Shown here: piece by piece, positions 45,932-58,673 of the stretch
Numbering within the stretch: position 1 is the first letter of the stretch
Layout of the letters: the number at the start of each line of letters is the position of its first letter
Assembly: GCA_021229015.1 (NCBI GenBank)
Contig: CM037795.1
Coordinates: 18,626,212-18,690,211 of the forward strand
Length of the DNA: 64,000 nucleotides
Source of the DNA: Solen grandis
Lineage: Eukaryota > Mollusca > Bivalvia > Adapedonta > Solenidae
Reading direction: 5' to 3'
Position numbers and translations under genes: made by a program
Notes under the pieces: model-generated
Database searches by the model: none
What the model was told of the DNA's origin: nothing
What the model saw: the letters and a program-made list of their open reading frames with translations, nothing else

Positions 45932-46638
45932 CAAGAGGGCCAATATGACCCTATAAACGCTCACCTGAGAAAAACTGCCATCACTACCTGTACAAGTTAC
46001 AACATAGTTGTACTGAATACATAACCCATGAAATCATTTCAATTTCACAAACTAAACAGTACATGTGGTCGAAATTTGAAGTCAAACTTGACTGAGACAT
46101 TACTTATGGCTTTACACATTGTCAGTGAAATTTCAAAATGATTGCTTAAGAAATGAAGGTGCTAGAGTGTAAACAGTGAAATCTGACATATTAATTAATT
46201 AAAGGGCAATAACTACTGATTTATTATCCGATATCAGCCATAGTCGAACTGGACCTAGAGAGTATGGCTATTAACATTATCAGAAATTTTGAAAATAATT
46301 GCTTAAGAAATGAAGATGCTAGAGTGCAAAAAATGAAATCTGGCAATTTTTAATATTAAAGGGATAACTCCTGACTAATGCCGAAATCAGCCATAATAAT
46401 TTTGGCTAAAAAGAATATGGTTTTAAACATTGTCATAGAGTTTGAAGATGATTACTTAAGAAATGAAGATGATAGAGTTCAAACAATGTGAAATCTGGCA
46501 AATTTAAATATTAAAAGGGGCATAACTCCTGACCTAATTGGCCGAAATCAGCCATAATTGAATTTGACCGAAAGAATATGGCTATGAACATTGTCCTAAA
46601 GTTGAAGATAATTACTTGAGAAATGAAGATGCTAGAGT
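45932..46638 (+). mobile_element. pearl-like element, truncated (right arm)
   Basis: The head (caagagggccaatatgaccc, gctcacctgag) lies at about 45,932-45,968, with core units through 46,638. The ACGG end is missing: at 46,638 the sequence jumps into FREP exon 2. Confidence 0.7.
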
Positions 46639-46640
46639 TT

Positions 46641-46668
46641 TAAATGTCATCACAGTCGGTCACTAGAA
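46641..46668 (-). pseudogene. remnant of FREP exon 2 (right arm)
   Basis: The intron end (ttttctag) and the first codons (TDCDDI) remain. The next bases are pearl-element sequence. About 1.37 kb present in the left arm (30,549-31,920) is missing, with microhomology (ttta/ttaaa) at the joint. The deletion removes the GGGWT part of the fibrinogen domain. Confidence 0.85.
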
Positions 46669-47763
46669 AATTATTTAAATAAATTTATATCATAGTCAAA
46701 TGTGGCTAAATAAAAAAAGAGAGCTTACAACAACAGTCGTGGTGTTAAATTTTTAGGTTAAAATCCCATATGGTAACCCGGTGAAAATAGGAAAATTAGA
46801 GATCCGGTAGTCCGTAATAACTTTTCTTCCGTAATTACGCTTTGTAGAGTGTATAAAATACACAAAGTCACTGTGTTGTTAAATAAATATATTTCAACAC
46901 CGGTATATCCAATCAATTAGTAATATACAGTAATTTAAAGCACGATATTTGACATCAAATACGTTAAGATTGTCCAGACAGACTTCTGCACAGGACGGTA
47001 GTTAAAACTGGAAATCTTTTTTTTACTACCAAAATCAACAACTATTATAACATATTACAGAATAAACAGATATGCCAATCACGCCTCAGTGGGCGGAGTC
47101 ACTGGAAAGCCATAAAACTGACAAAGCGGATTAACAAAGTTTATCATGCCGCTAGATGACCACAGATACAACCAATGAATGAAGCCATTAAAGGTGTAAG
47201 ACATTGAAATTGCAATAAACTAATTAGTCATGACACGTGCCGGATATCAAAGTTATGAAAAGAATTTACATCTAGATACTATACTTTTTCGAGAAACACA
47301 AAATTATCGAAATATAAATGAAACTTAATGAACATAATTTGTATGAACATAATAATGTTAATAATATGTTATGATTTAAATATACAAATGACACAGACAT
47401 AACATAACTTCATACATGTCAACATGAATTATGTATAAAACATAAACGAAGAGAGAGAGAGAGAGAGAGATGAAAGGAAATTATAGAGTTGTGGCGCAAA
47501 TTATTCGGTTGAATAATTTACCGCTACAACACTTATACGCTTTGGACAACCAAAACAAAATAGAAAGAAAATGTTTATCAAATCAGGAAAAAAGAGATCT
47601 CGTGGCAACATGCGGGGAGCGAAGGTCTCTGGACTTTGCAGCTTCACAGTGCGGACGGACCCTAATTAAACCCTAATCATTCATTAACGCGTTGAGTACA
47701 CCTAGTTTCCATTTGATCTACGATGCATTAAAGGGGACCGTAGACAGACCTATCTCCCCATCC

Positions 47764-48497
47764 GTGCGACCCCTGTGAGGTTTGTGTACGGATTAACGGC
47801 CCCGTGAGGTTTGTGTACGGATTCACGGCCCACTGTGAGGTTTGTGTACGGATTCACGGTCCCCGTGAGGTTTGTGTACGGATTCACGGCCCCCGTGAGG
47901 TTTGTGTACGGATTCACGGCCCCCGTGAGGTTTGTGTACGGATTCACGGCCCCCGTGAGGTTTGTGTACGGATTCACGGCCCCCGTGAGGTTTGTGTACG
48001 GATTCACGGCCCCCGTGAGGTTTGTGTACGGATTCACGGCCCCCGTGAGGTTTGTGTACGGATTCACAGCCCCCGTGAGGTTTGTGTACGGATTCACGGC
48101 CCACTGTGAGATTGTGTACGGATTCACGGCCCCCGTGAGGTTTGTGTACGGATTCACGGCCCCCGTGAGGTTTGTGTACGGATTCACGGCCCCGTGAGGT
48201 TTGTGTACGGATTCACGGCCCCCGTGAGGTTTGTGTACGGATTCACGGCCCCCGTGAGGTTTGTGTACGGATTCACGAGCCCCATGAGGTTTGTGTACGG
48301 ATTCACAGGCCCCGTGAGATTTGTGTACGGATTCACGGCCCCGTGAGGTTTGTGTACGGATTCACGACCCCCGTGAGATTTGTGTACGGATTTACGACCC
48401 TCGTGAGATTTGTGTACGGATTCACGGGCCCCGTGAGATTTGTGTACGGATTCACGGCCCCCGTGAAGTTTGTGTACGGATTCACGGGCCCCGCAGC
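47764..48497. repeat. 30-bp minisatellite in FREP intron 1 (right arm)
   Basis: About 24 units of the same 30-bp repeat as 28,791-29,410, here more homogeneous in the middle (47,850-48,060 nearly perfect), which suggests recent homogenisation. Confidence 0.95.
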
Positions 48498-48810
48498 CTC
48501 AAATAACAAAAAAAATAAGCCAGAGACATGTCGTAGTTGGCATTGCACAATCCACGCACAGACGTCTTTCGGAGGCTATACAATTTCCGGTAGACATTAT
48601 GAAAATGTACACGGAACTCCTCCTTATATGCTTGGGAGTTTGACGTTTTGGGTTGCATCGTTACTTTAACATTTACGTACACTGCACAGAAACCGCACGG
48701 GCTCAATATGATTTGCAGAAGCTTTCGGAGACTGAGCGGTGACTGCAATGAAATTGCACGATCGTAAATGTCTATTATTCATCTTAAAACATAAAAAGAA
48801 CGGTACTTAC

Positions 48811-49120
48811 TTAGATGCCTATAATACTCTGATCCATCAAGCACACCCAGATCGGACGTCACGTTGTAAACAGGACCTCATCCTTGACACAAACTTGTCT
48901 CCGGCTTGAAGAACACCCCGCCACACGGGTCCGGGTACCTCCAACACATGAGCGCACACTTCGCGCTACTGTTACTCGTTTTTTCAAAGAGTTCCTCCGC
49001 AAAATGACAAGCCTTTCCGTCAAGTGCAGGATTTCTGTGATAAGTTACGCCATTTGTCAGTTGAATTACATAAACGGTGAACAAGTCAAATAATAATACA
49101 AGTTTTGTTACGATGTCCAT
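48811..49120 (-). pseudogene. FREP-type gene exon 1: signal peptide and PAN-like domain with stop (right arm)
   Basis: This 310-bp exon has correct phase and the full start (signal peptide, then TNGVTYHRNPALDGKACHFA, AKCALMCW, CGGVFFKPETSLCQG). A TGT cysteine codon present in the left arm is TGA here, so translation stops after SLCQG, about 80 residues from the ATG. The lesion differs from the left arm's frameshift. Confidence 0.75.
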
Positions 49121-49504
49121 TTTCTTTTTTTATTGTCTTAAATGAAAAATCTCGTAAACTTTATCCGGGCGTTGATTAGACCTTGTTATCAGAGACAGAT
49201 GCAGAGTCACGACTGTGTAATTGCAATGAGTGCACTGTTATGTTCTCATTAAAATAAATTTTGATTTATTAAAAGACGTATATCTGCATCTGAATGTATC
49301 GTACGCATGCGCTGCAGCGCGCGGCACCTCCTCCTGATGACGTACGATATACATGTATGTGATTGTTTTCGGTACAACCATTTTTCCCCACATTAAATCC
49401 AACAAATTGCAAGATGCTATATACGTATTAGTTGTCGTTTACATTTTAAATGTTACGTAACGTAGCTCAAGCAAAAATTAAATGGAGCGTTGCGATACAT
49501 TCAT

Positions 49505-49945
49505 AAAAAACATAAAATATAGATTAAAAATCTATTACATCAAACACAAGTTCGATAGGCGACATAGCCCGTGAGAAATACAATATGCACAACTAGAAAT
49601 TTAAAAATGACATAGCAATTGACACAATCATATGGTTCACTATAAAAAGGGGACTCATTTTAAAAGGGCAGGTAACCCTAAAAAATTTTTTTTTAGCATT
49701 TATACCCCTTTTTCAACTTCAACTTAAAATTTTCGATTGGATAAGATCAATTCCTTAAAATTGTCAAACATATCACTTCAATTTTGAAATATTTGATCAC
49801 TTTCAAAGTTTTTTTCTTTACTGTCCATTTTAAAAAGGAATATTTTAGGTTAATGATTTATAATTTCTTCTTTCTTTCAGTAAGTACTTAAGTTAGAGGA
49901 TTGAAACGTCCCATATGTATTTGGGCTCAAATCTTATGTTACATG
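49505..49945. other. right-arm-only insertion of about 0.45 kb
   Basis: The left arm reads straight across (27,785-27,805). The insert has no recognised TIRs or tRNA-like head. It contains an AT-rich core and a 'tttctttctttcag' pyrimidine-AG run near 49,868-49,880. The flanks share cataaaa-like sequence, which may be a degenerate target duplication. Confidence 0.65.
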
Positions 49946-50026
49946 TTTTTATGTTAACACTAAAATAGCAACAGCTGACATTGTAATCGTGACAGTCAAG
50001 GATAAATCACGAACAGGGTCCTGGTT

Positions 50027-50392
50027 TTTTGTTTGTTTTTTGGGGGTTTTTTTTTTTTGAAGAGACAGCATCGGAAGAGACAGTGGTTGGATACAAGGGA
50101 GTCTGGTGCGATATCCAAGCTCATTTTGCGCGAACAGACCCCTTGATTCCTTTACGTGCCCAGTGTATAGCACCGATACACGGGAGACAAGTTCCTGGGT
50201 AGGACCAGTACTGAGTACTCCGAGTTCCCATAGCAACCAATTTCCCCGAGAGCCAGGCAAGGATGCATCTGGTACCAATTTTATACGTCTTTGGTTTGAC
50301 GCGGTCATAGGAGGAAAGTGCCCGGCTTGGATCGAACCCAATATCTCCCGAACGCAAAGCGAACACTCTGCGACTGAGCTATTGTTCCGGAT
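50027..50392 (-). mobile_element. tRNA-derived SINE (right arm)
   Basis: Copy of the SINE at 27,369-27,718. The A box (tagctcagtcgcagagtg) and B box region are on the minus strand near 50,330-50,388; the B box is slightly changed (ttgggttcgatccaagc kept, upstream bases altered). Confidence 0.8.
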
Positions 50393-50819
50393 TTTTGTTT
50401 TAACAGAGATATGTATATGCTCTTCTCGTTCAGCCATCTTTTTATGCTTTATTTCAAGGTTTCTCCATAAATGGTCTCCAACAGATTGATCATGAATCGA
50501 TGACACATATTGCAATGCCTCAGTTATCTTTGAGATATCACAAGCTTGGGAACTTGAAAAAATGTATCAAAATATCAAGAACATTGAGGGGTGGAATTGA
50601 TACATGCGCCACAAAATTTTACACGCAGTTTTACAATACCCAGCTGATGAAATCAATTAAAGCAACAACAAATTGACGTCATGAATTGATGAAGTCAGAT
50701 TAATACATTTTTTTTTTTTTGCTTGGCTCACACTTCACCAGCACAAGACGTTAACGTGTGCCCAAAGGAAAAGAACATTGTCCGTCCGTTCGCAGTGTGG
50801 CCATAACACGAGGTAAATG

Positions 50820-51938
50820 AATGGCATCATTTTAAGCTATCACAAGCAGCATAATTTGTCTCGATTCGAAAAAGAAAACTGATGTAAGTATTTTATTTCT
50901 TCGCCAATTTTAATGGGGTACAGCGCATGCGAAGCGGAAAATTGTGCATTACACAAATGTAATTATTTTTTGTTAGATGTACAGTATTTCCAATTCGGGG
51001 ATGTGCTCTAGGTGTTAAGAAAATAAAATTTCACGAACTCGGAAGTAGGAAATCAAAGCGATCAATGCGCTGAGAGACGGCAGCCGGATTAACAGGGAAA
51101 AAGTTGTGATTCTTAATTATTGATACAATAGAGACAAAACCCACATGACGCATAAAAACTCCACACACTGTCCTGCAACTATAGTCGGTAGTAAGACAAT
51201 CGAATTCGCACTCTGTTTTTTACAAAACAATCCGAAATTGGGGTCATGAGCCTGACAGTATTAACTTCAGAAGTAGGACCCGATTTATATACACTATCTA
51301 CTGTTACTTAAGTGTAGAACTTGACAAGGTACCTGATGTTTTAGATACTTGAATGTTTGTTTCTACTTCAAAGCTAAGAAATGCTCTGGGAGAAACCTAA
51401 CTCGCTTTCATGCAAAATTACGCATGGACTGCTTTAGGTTAATTACAGACATTCGAAGCGCTACTTTTTTTGTTTCATTTTACAGGAGCAGATCTTTAAG
51501 TATGTAAAATGGGTTGCTGTTCTGATTTATAAGTGTCACGGACATATTGTTCACGCTAAAAATGGATGTTTACAGAGCAAAATCACACGTTTACAAACAT
51601 CACATGTATAGCGGTTACGGTTATGAATAAAAGGTCTGCGTAACATATTCCATTCGTATTCGAAAGTGCAGAATCGCACTGCTAGCGCAGAGAGGTACAG
51701 TTTAACTTGTCATGGAAAATATGCAAATTAGCAAGGTCAGCGATGCCTGGTAAGCGTTTCTAGCTACTAAAGACGGCAGGAAGCTGCCGTCTAAAAACTT
51801 ACGTGCAGGGCACGTTTTCCCGCTTCGCATGCGCTATATACAATTTAAATTGGTAAAGAACTAAAATACTTACATCAGTTTTTCCCTCTGAATCGATGTA
51901 AAATATGTTTTTCGCGATAGATTAAAATGACGTCATAT
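50820..51938. mobile_element. 1.1-kb element with about 115-bp imperfect TIRs (right arm)
   Basis: Copy of 25,838-26,955 in inverse orientation, with both long TIRs present. Confidence 0.7.
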
Positions 51939-52019
51939 AACACGTGATATGGCTACATATCTTGTTCGTTTCTATTGCTATTTGCGCATTTCTAAACATA
52001 TGGTATACCAAAACAACAA

Positions 52020-52247
52020 TGTGGACTACAAATCTCTCAGCCCCTCGCCGCTGTGGGTTCGAATCCCGGTAGGGACTTCGGGTTTTTCATGTGAGGAAGC
52101 CTTCCAGCTGGCTTGCGGTAGGTCTTTGGTTCTACCCGGGTACCTCTGTGTACTCGGGGTCTTCCTCCACCTGTAATTAGCTGGACGTCGCTATATGATT
52201 GAAATACTATCGCAGTGACGGTAAACCCCAATACAACAACAACAACA
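52020..52247 (+). mobile_element. tRNA-derived SINE (right arm)
   Basis: The B box gtgggttcgaatcccgg (52,055-52,071) is followed by the body and a tail tgaaatactatcgcagtgac, then (CAA)n at 52,233-52,247. Copy of 25,530-25,740. Confidence 0.75.
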
Positions 52248-52578
52248 ATGACGCATATTTTTTATATGGATATGACAGCCATATTTTATAGCTATTATAT
52301 CCTGATACGCGCCTATATTTAGTTTCATATGATTTTCATTGTTTTATTTTCAATCTGTGGCCAGAAATTTCCTATAATTGGATATTTACGTATTTTCAAA
52401 CGATATATCAATATGCATAGTATCAAACAAACATAACTTTGATCTGGATATTAGTGACGCCCATACTTGGTTTTATTGTATACCTGTTACATTCTGCTAC
52501 ATGCCTATACCTAGTCATATGGGGTAACCTGTACAATATGATCCCTGTTTATCTAGATACACTGTCCAATGTTTTATA

Positions 52579-54184
52579 CCTGGCCTGGAGAGGGTAATAT
52601 GTCAAATGGATGATGTTCTTATATTTTGGTCAACTTAAGAAGAGTATAAAGTACAGTTGAGCTCAATTCTAGAACGAATGGAAAAAGTGTGTCTAAAACT
52701 TAATGAAAAGTGTTTGTTTTGCCAATCATCATTAAATTTCTTGGGACATGTGGTGGGAAAGGGCACTATCGAGGCCGATCCTTCCAAGGTTAAAGCCATT
52801 GATGATATGCCAATACCACAGAATGTGTCAGATATTCGCAGGTTTTTAGGAATGGTCAATCAATTAGCGAAGTTCCTGCCAAACATGGCAGAAGAAATAC
52901 AGCCTTTAAGAGAACTCCTTAAAGCAAATAGCACATGGTTATGGGGACCAGTGCAGGAAAAGGCTTTCCGCAAAATCAAAATGTTGCTTAGTACACCTAA
53001 GGTATTAGCACATTATGACCCAAACAGAGAAATATTAGTTTCTTCCGACTCAAGTTCATTTGGGTTAGGAACAGTCATACGGCAAAAACATGCTCATACC
53101 TGGAAGTCAGTGGCATATGCATCTAGGTCACTCACTGAAACTGAACAACGCCATGCTCAAATAGAAAAAGAAGCTCTAGGTATCACATGGGCATATGAGA
53201 AATTCAGTAATTTCACATTTTGGTTTACAAACTGGCCATAAATCTTAAGTACCGCTGTAAGGCACAAAGGATTTGTCATACTTGGCCCCTAGAATTCAAA
53301 GATCCCGTATAAGGCTGATGAGATATCATTTTAAGATTGAGCATATTCCAGGAAATGAATTAGTTGTCCCGGATTGCCTTTCACGAGCACCCGTATCAGA
53401 TTTAGAACAGTGTGATGGTAATTTACTGAGGGAAACAAATGCTTTTGTTGATTAGGTAAGTCCGTCATAACCTGCCTCAAGTACAAGACTGGAGCAAATA
53501 AAGACCAAGTATGACAATGATGAGGCTTGCAAAAACCTTGTTTTGTAAAGAGGGGTGGCCAGAAATATACAGTTACGTGAGAAAATGAAAGCCTATTGGG
53601 AATTTAGAGGGGATAAGACGGTGCAAAAGGCCCTTTTGTTAAAAGGTTCAATGTTAATTATTTATGAGATCATGCAAAAAGAAATGACCCAGAGAATCCA
53701 TGATGCCCATTAGGGCATAGCAAAATGTAGGGAAAGAGCAAAAACATCAGTATGGTGGATAGGCTTAAGCAAAACCTAGAAAATATGGTCAAATCATGTC
53801 AAAGATACATTGAAAATAGCAATGATATTGCAAAACCTATGATATCAATTGATTCGACCATGGCAAAGGTTGCTTCAAATTATTTCAGCTCAGAGGTCAG
53901 ACATACTTACTGGTTGTGGACTGTTTTTCAAGGTACATTGAAATAGCTAAGCTGAACATTTTTAGTTCACAATCTGTTATCAATCATTTGAAATCAATTT
54001 TTGATCCCCATGGTATCCCTGACATATTTCAGAGTGACAACGGTCCTCAGTATATCTCTGAGAATTTCAAATAGTGCACTTTCCACACAAGCAAATGTCT
54101 TGGAGGAAAGGTCAGTTCAAACAATTATGAAAATATTAAGGTCTTATGACCCTTACATGGCATTACTGTCATACAGGACTACCC
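52579..54184 (+). pseudogene. Ty3/gypsy pol remnant (right arm), better preserved
   Basis: The RT catalytic motif QMDDVL lies at about 52,600-52,620, then a frame break. 52,657-53,241 gives RT thumb (FLGHVVGKGTIEADPSKVKA) and RNase H (VSSDSSSFGLGTV, ETEQRHAQIEKEAL) in one frame, without the 5-bp insertion seen in the left arm. 53,273-53,455 ends RNase H (HIPGNELVVPDCLSRAP). 53,560-53,760 is the integrase zinc region and 53,752-54,184 the integrase core, ending at SYRTTP where the 4.9-kb element begins. Multiple stops and frame changes make it inactive. Confidence 0.87.
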
Positions 54185-56087
54185 CAGCAAGCATGGGTAT
54201 ATCGTGCCGATATCAGTACACTGATATCAGTTTGCGACATCGGGCCGATATACAGCCGATATCCCAACCTGCAGATCCAGTAGCATAGAGTAAATTGTAT
54301 CATGAATCCAACTGTAAATATCAACAGCACATAAACATATCTTGTTGTGCGAGTGTAAATAAACAAGGATTTGTCTATATAAAATTCAGATCGTTTCCAC
54401 ATATCGGTCCTATATCGGGCTGATATCAAAAATTACTTTCACAAAGGATGTAACTCTCCTTGGAGTATGGGTTCAAAAAGTAAATAGGAAACAATTTTAT
54501 ATTAATAAGCAGGGAAGATAAATGTGCTAAATCTTTCTAATATTTTTATTTGATTTAATATCATTTGTTTAATTGAAACTAAACATTTAAATTTAAAAAA
54601 AAAATGTTAAAAAAAAAATCAAATATTAGCCTCGTTTTGATTTTGACTGCATTCCCATGCCACCATGCTCTTTGAGTTTGAATTTTCTTCAGATGTTTGG
54701 TCATCTTAAACCGGGTAAGTCCATTTAACGTATAAACATAAATGACCATTTAAACCTGACCTTAAATACCATTTGGTTTTAATATTTTATTCTTGCATGT
54801 ATGTTAGCATAAGGCAGTTTTTTTTTATGGTTATGTCATGGGTTTTCGCGACGGTCACTTCGTAAAATTTGATTGCATCCTAACTTAAAAAAATAAAGAA
54901 ATAAAACTTGTTGTGTATGAGATATCGTACTACATGTTCATATACTGATACACAATCTTGTATTGTTTTTTTTTTATAAACACTGTTGAGTTTTATTTTG
55001 TATACACATTCTTATCCAATTTGACATATATTCAGGGGCCAATTGAGGGAGTTGTTTACCTCGTCTCCATAGTACATGAATATACAATGGCGTGCCTGGA
55101 CCCAATATCGGTATACGCACCATGGCTAGGGTGGGTCTTTGGGCATGCTTCCCCGGGGGAAAATGCCCCTGGAACGCCGTAGGAGCATTTTAAAGGGTGA
55201 TAAGTACATACAAAAACTGTAAAATCATAATGAAATATGATAAAAACGCGCAGTATTTTTAACTAATGCATTAGGATAACACTACCTCGGTATATGGACT
55301 GAAACCAAAAAAGTATTCATTGAAAAAATCAGAAAAAAAAATCGATGTTTTTACATCAGAAAGAATAAAGTTTAAAACAAATACTGTTTGTTTGTACTTT
55401 TTGTTTCAAAATAACGGTGTCATGAAATTCTAAACGTTTGGGAAAAAAAGAAAGATGAAACTGTCGCGATCGTCTTTAAGCGTTCTTATACTGACATTGT
55501 GATAACTTATTATCCAAAAATTTGGGGTACCCGAAATATGTTTACATGTCCGAAACATTGCGATTATAAACTATAGTATACGCCCCGGGATTGAAATTGA
55601 ACCTTTCTAGCGTTTGCTTCAATCATTTAGTTAAAAAAAACAACTTTGAATGAGATATGAATCTTGAATAATAGCTCAATAGTTTAACTGTAGGTCCTTT
55701 TCAAAACGATAAAAATAGAAGCCAATAATTCAAATGCAGAAATGATTATGGTATTAAGTTTTAAAGTCAATAAAATTAATAGTCTGGTATTATAATCTAG
55801 CACTAAATTTTTCACCTCCGAGCTACGAACCCACGTGGAGTGATACTGAGAGGAGTTGTAGGCAGAGTCGTTACCACTGGGCCAACTTTGGAGCCTTATT
55901 GTAAACCGATTTAAAACACCTATAACACTGTCCTTTGTCTAGTTAATAAAACGACTCCCTTTCTTTAGAAAAAATATAAATACTAAAATAAGCTCTGTTT
56001 TGAAAACACTGAGTTAGTTATTTGTATTTTGTTGAGCTTCTGGAAGGTAAAATAACTTAGTATGTAACATATTTCAGTGAAAAATTA

Positions 56088-56221
56088 ATGTTCAAAGAAA
56101 TACAGTCATTTTCAGAAGAGACTAATACATCTAAATATAGAACCAATTTAAAACCCGTTCGAAAGATATTACAAGTAGGGTATATAAAGTGTGGATTATG
56201 TGAGACGGCAGTCAGACCCAA
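56088..56221 (+). CDS. exon-like segment A inside the 4.9-kb element (right arm)
   Basis: Copy of 20,841-20,708. It is open from the ATG for 44 codons plus two bases to a GTAAGT donor and contains KCGLCETAVRPK. No family is recognised. Confidence 0.4.
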
Positions 56222-56301
56222 GTAAGTTTCTGCACAATGCAGACATACCCTAACGTTCGCCGGGTGCGAACTCGATCGGCCTTTACCGTTGTACGGTTTA
56301 G

Positions 56302-56832
56302 GTCTCAATTACAGCATGATCCTGGTCGTGGGCTCTCATGCAGAGATTTTACCTTAAATCTTTCTTTTTACTATTCCATTTTAAATACCCTTGCTCTATG
56401 GTCTCCTCTTTCCCATCTCCGGCAATCTCTATCTCTTCAACTAAAAGCTACATTCACTGTATCCAGCCCTTTAGCTACTCCCCTTTTCAAAGTCTCTTCC
56501 TCTTTATAGCTCTTGCATTTCTTTACTAGTAAAACCTTCATTTTTTTTCTTTCACTATAGTCTACCTTTATTCGTGTGTCGAAAAAAAACGTGTAATGAG
56601 AGAAGACAATGGACAAAAATGTCGCTAGTTACTTTGAAAGCAGGTAAGGAATCGCGGATGAGATAGAGTGACTGAGATAAGAAAAGGAGAAAGATTTGGA
56701 GACAAAAATATTTATAAAATAGACACTATATAAAAAGAAAAATAAGAATACTAGAGACGAAAAAAAACACGAAAAAAGTTGAAACCTAAATGCATGAGAG
56801 CCCACGACCAGGATCATGCTTTAATTTGAGAC
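56302..56832. mobile_element. MITE with about 40-bp TIRs (right arm)
   Basis: Copy of 20,097-20,627, with the perfect 30-bp inner TIR retained at both ends. Confidence 0.85.
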
Positions 56833-57699
56833 ACACACAACTCCAGTGCCTTCAGCGCTATGATTTGTTGGAACCAATGGATGAGCCAAAGTTGAAAAAT
56901 TGGAGCCATGTTTTTTTTCGTTTTTTTTTTCTTTTCATGAGCCATTTAATTAGTCAATAATATACAAAAACGCGAATATTTTAACACAAATTAAGGACTC
57001 ATATACGTATGCATAAGAACAATAAAGATGTTTCAGTGCTTATATAATTCATAACAACATTTTTTTTCAAGTAAGTTGATAAAATATTTAAATTGTTTTT
57101 GTAGTAAATAATATAATAGGTATATCTTAACACTGTTCATGCTTACATACATGTTGTTGCATACCTAGCTACGTTTACTTTCTTCATGAATCATGGCAGA
57201 AATGAAATAATTAATATCTAAGCCTTCATGCAGCTGTTACAGAACATTGCCCTAGTCCGATCTCAGCTATGTGTAACCATTGAGTTAACAGGTTGGCATA
57301 TTGAATGTATTTTTAATTACTATTAGAACACATGAAAAAGGCGGGGAAAGATGAGCTGATCAAGAAAGTATCGTACCGTAAAATATATACCTTAATGTTA
57401 AATTAGCCTGTTTGTGCTTATAGATATGATTTTTGTAATATCGTTCTAGGCAAATCCGTTCAAAATAAATTTCTCTGTATCTAATTACGAGGGCAAATAT
57501 ATGCCTTAAGCTGGTAATGCGATGTTTTTTATAGCGTTTTTGGCGTTTTTAAACTTTCGATTTTTCAAATCAATTGTACGCACGTGCGTTAGTGCGTAAG
57601 CCCAGGCACGCCCTTGATATAGGTCAGATTGAATTATAAGCCGGATGCCAGTGTTTGTATATTAACGAATTGATGTTTACTTTTCCTTTCACCTTGCAG

Positions 57700-57817
57700 G
57701 CTGTGTGGACATAACTTCAAAACTGCATTGAAACGCCTGCCGAAAGAAAACATCTCAAGCAAAGCGCTAGAGAGATATGCCTTCACGGGAAAGAAGAGGA
57801 AACTTGATGCTGAATAA
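57700..57817 (+). CDS. exon-like segment B inside the 4.9-kb element (right arm)
   Basis: The acceptor cctttcaccttgcag opens the frame LCGHNFKTALKRLPKENISS ... TGKKRKLDAE, ending in TAA at 57,815. A good donor (GCA/GTAAGT, 57,829) follows just after the stop. Its phase matches segment A across a 1.48-kb intron. Confidence 0.45.
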
Positions 57818-58161
57818 CGTTCGATGCAGTAAGTTGATATTTTTTTTTCAAACCAATACTAAGAAATTGTCAATTCAAAGAAAGTACCACGTGTCAGCAA
57901 ACATGTATTTGAAATAAACCATTGTCATTGTTAAGAGAGTGTCTGAGCTATAACAACTCCTATAGCTTTGTAATTATAAAATTTAAAGCAAATTAAAGCT
58001 GCTAAACCAATAATTCTATACCAATTTACTATCTCGTTAAATGAAAAAGATAATAAAAATGCCTTCTTCCTTTGAAATAAATTATTAAAAGTGTTGTATA
58101 GTCAGTTTGATGCAGCTAATAAGATGTTTATATCAACCTCTTTTGTTTGTGTCCTGAACAG

Positions 58162-58266
58162 AATGTGGACAGAAAAAAAGTATCAACAAAAACCGCCAGC
58201 ACTGAAGGTGAGGATGCCTTGAAGGACTGGCTTAAGAGGGGCCAAATACCGGAAGGAGTCACATAG
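58162..58266 (+). CDS. exon-like segment C inside the 4.9-kb element (right arm)
   Basis: Copy of 18,819-18,715; a 35-codon phase-0 frame after a strong acceptor, ending ...KDWLKRGQIPEGVT then TAG. How it joins segment B is unresolved. Confidence 0.35.
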   Translation, partial: NVDRKKVSTKTASTEGEDALKDWLKRGQIPEGVT

Positions 58267-58639
58267 TAGAAGCAACATTCACTTTTGACTCCAGAACCCC
58301 AAAGTTTTCCAGAGATGGTGGAAACAGTGGATACACCATAATTATCTGAAAGACGACTTTGATGATTTTTAGTGTGTTTTGTGCATCCACAAAATATCAA
58401 CAAAGAGACACTAGCTCTATAGTGGAATAGTGAGTTTAATTCCAACATTCGTATGTGATATGTGCAAACCGAGGCCATACTGCAAACAAGGCCCATTTGA
58501 AAGACTATTTATTCACTAAATGGATTATTACTGTTTGTATATTAAATATATTATTGATTACAGATGTGTGTATATATTTTGTTCTCATCATTTACTCTTA
58601 AACTTTCCTCACACAAGTGCATGATTGATTTTTTTCAAT

Positions 58640-58673
<34 letters not shown>

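Noticed and set aside
47750..48669. Long ORFs on both strands over the right minisatellite (NPYTNLTG and FVYGFT repeats)
   Set aside because: They arise because the repeat length is divisible by 3; open on several frames at once and not conserved as protein.
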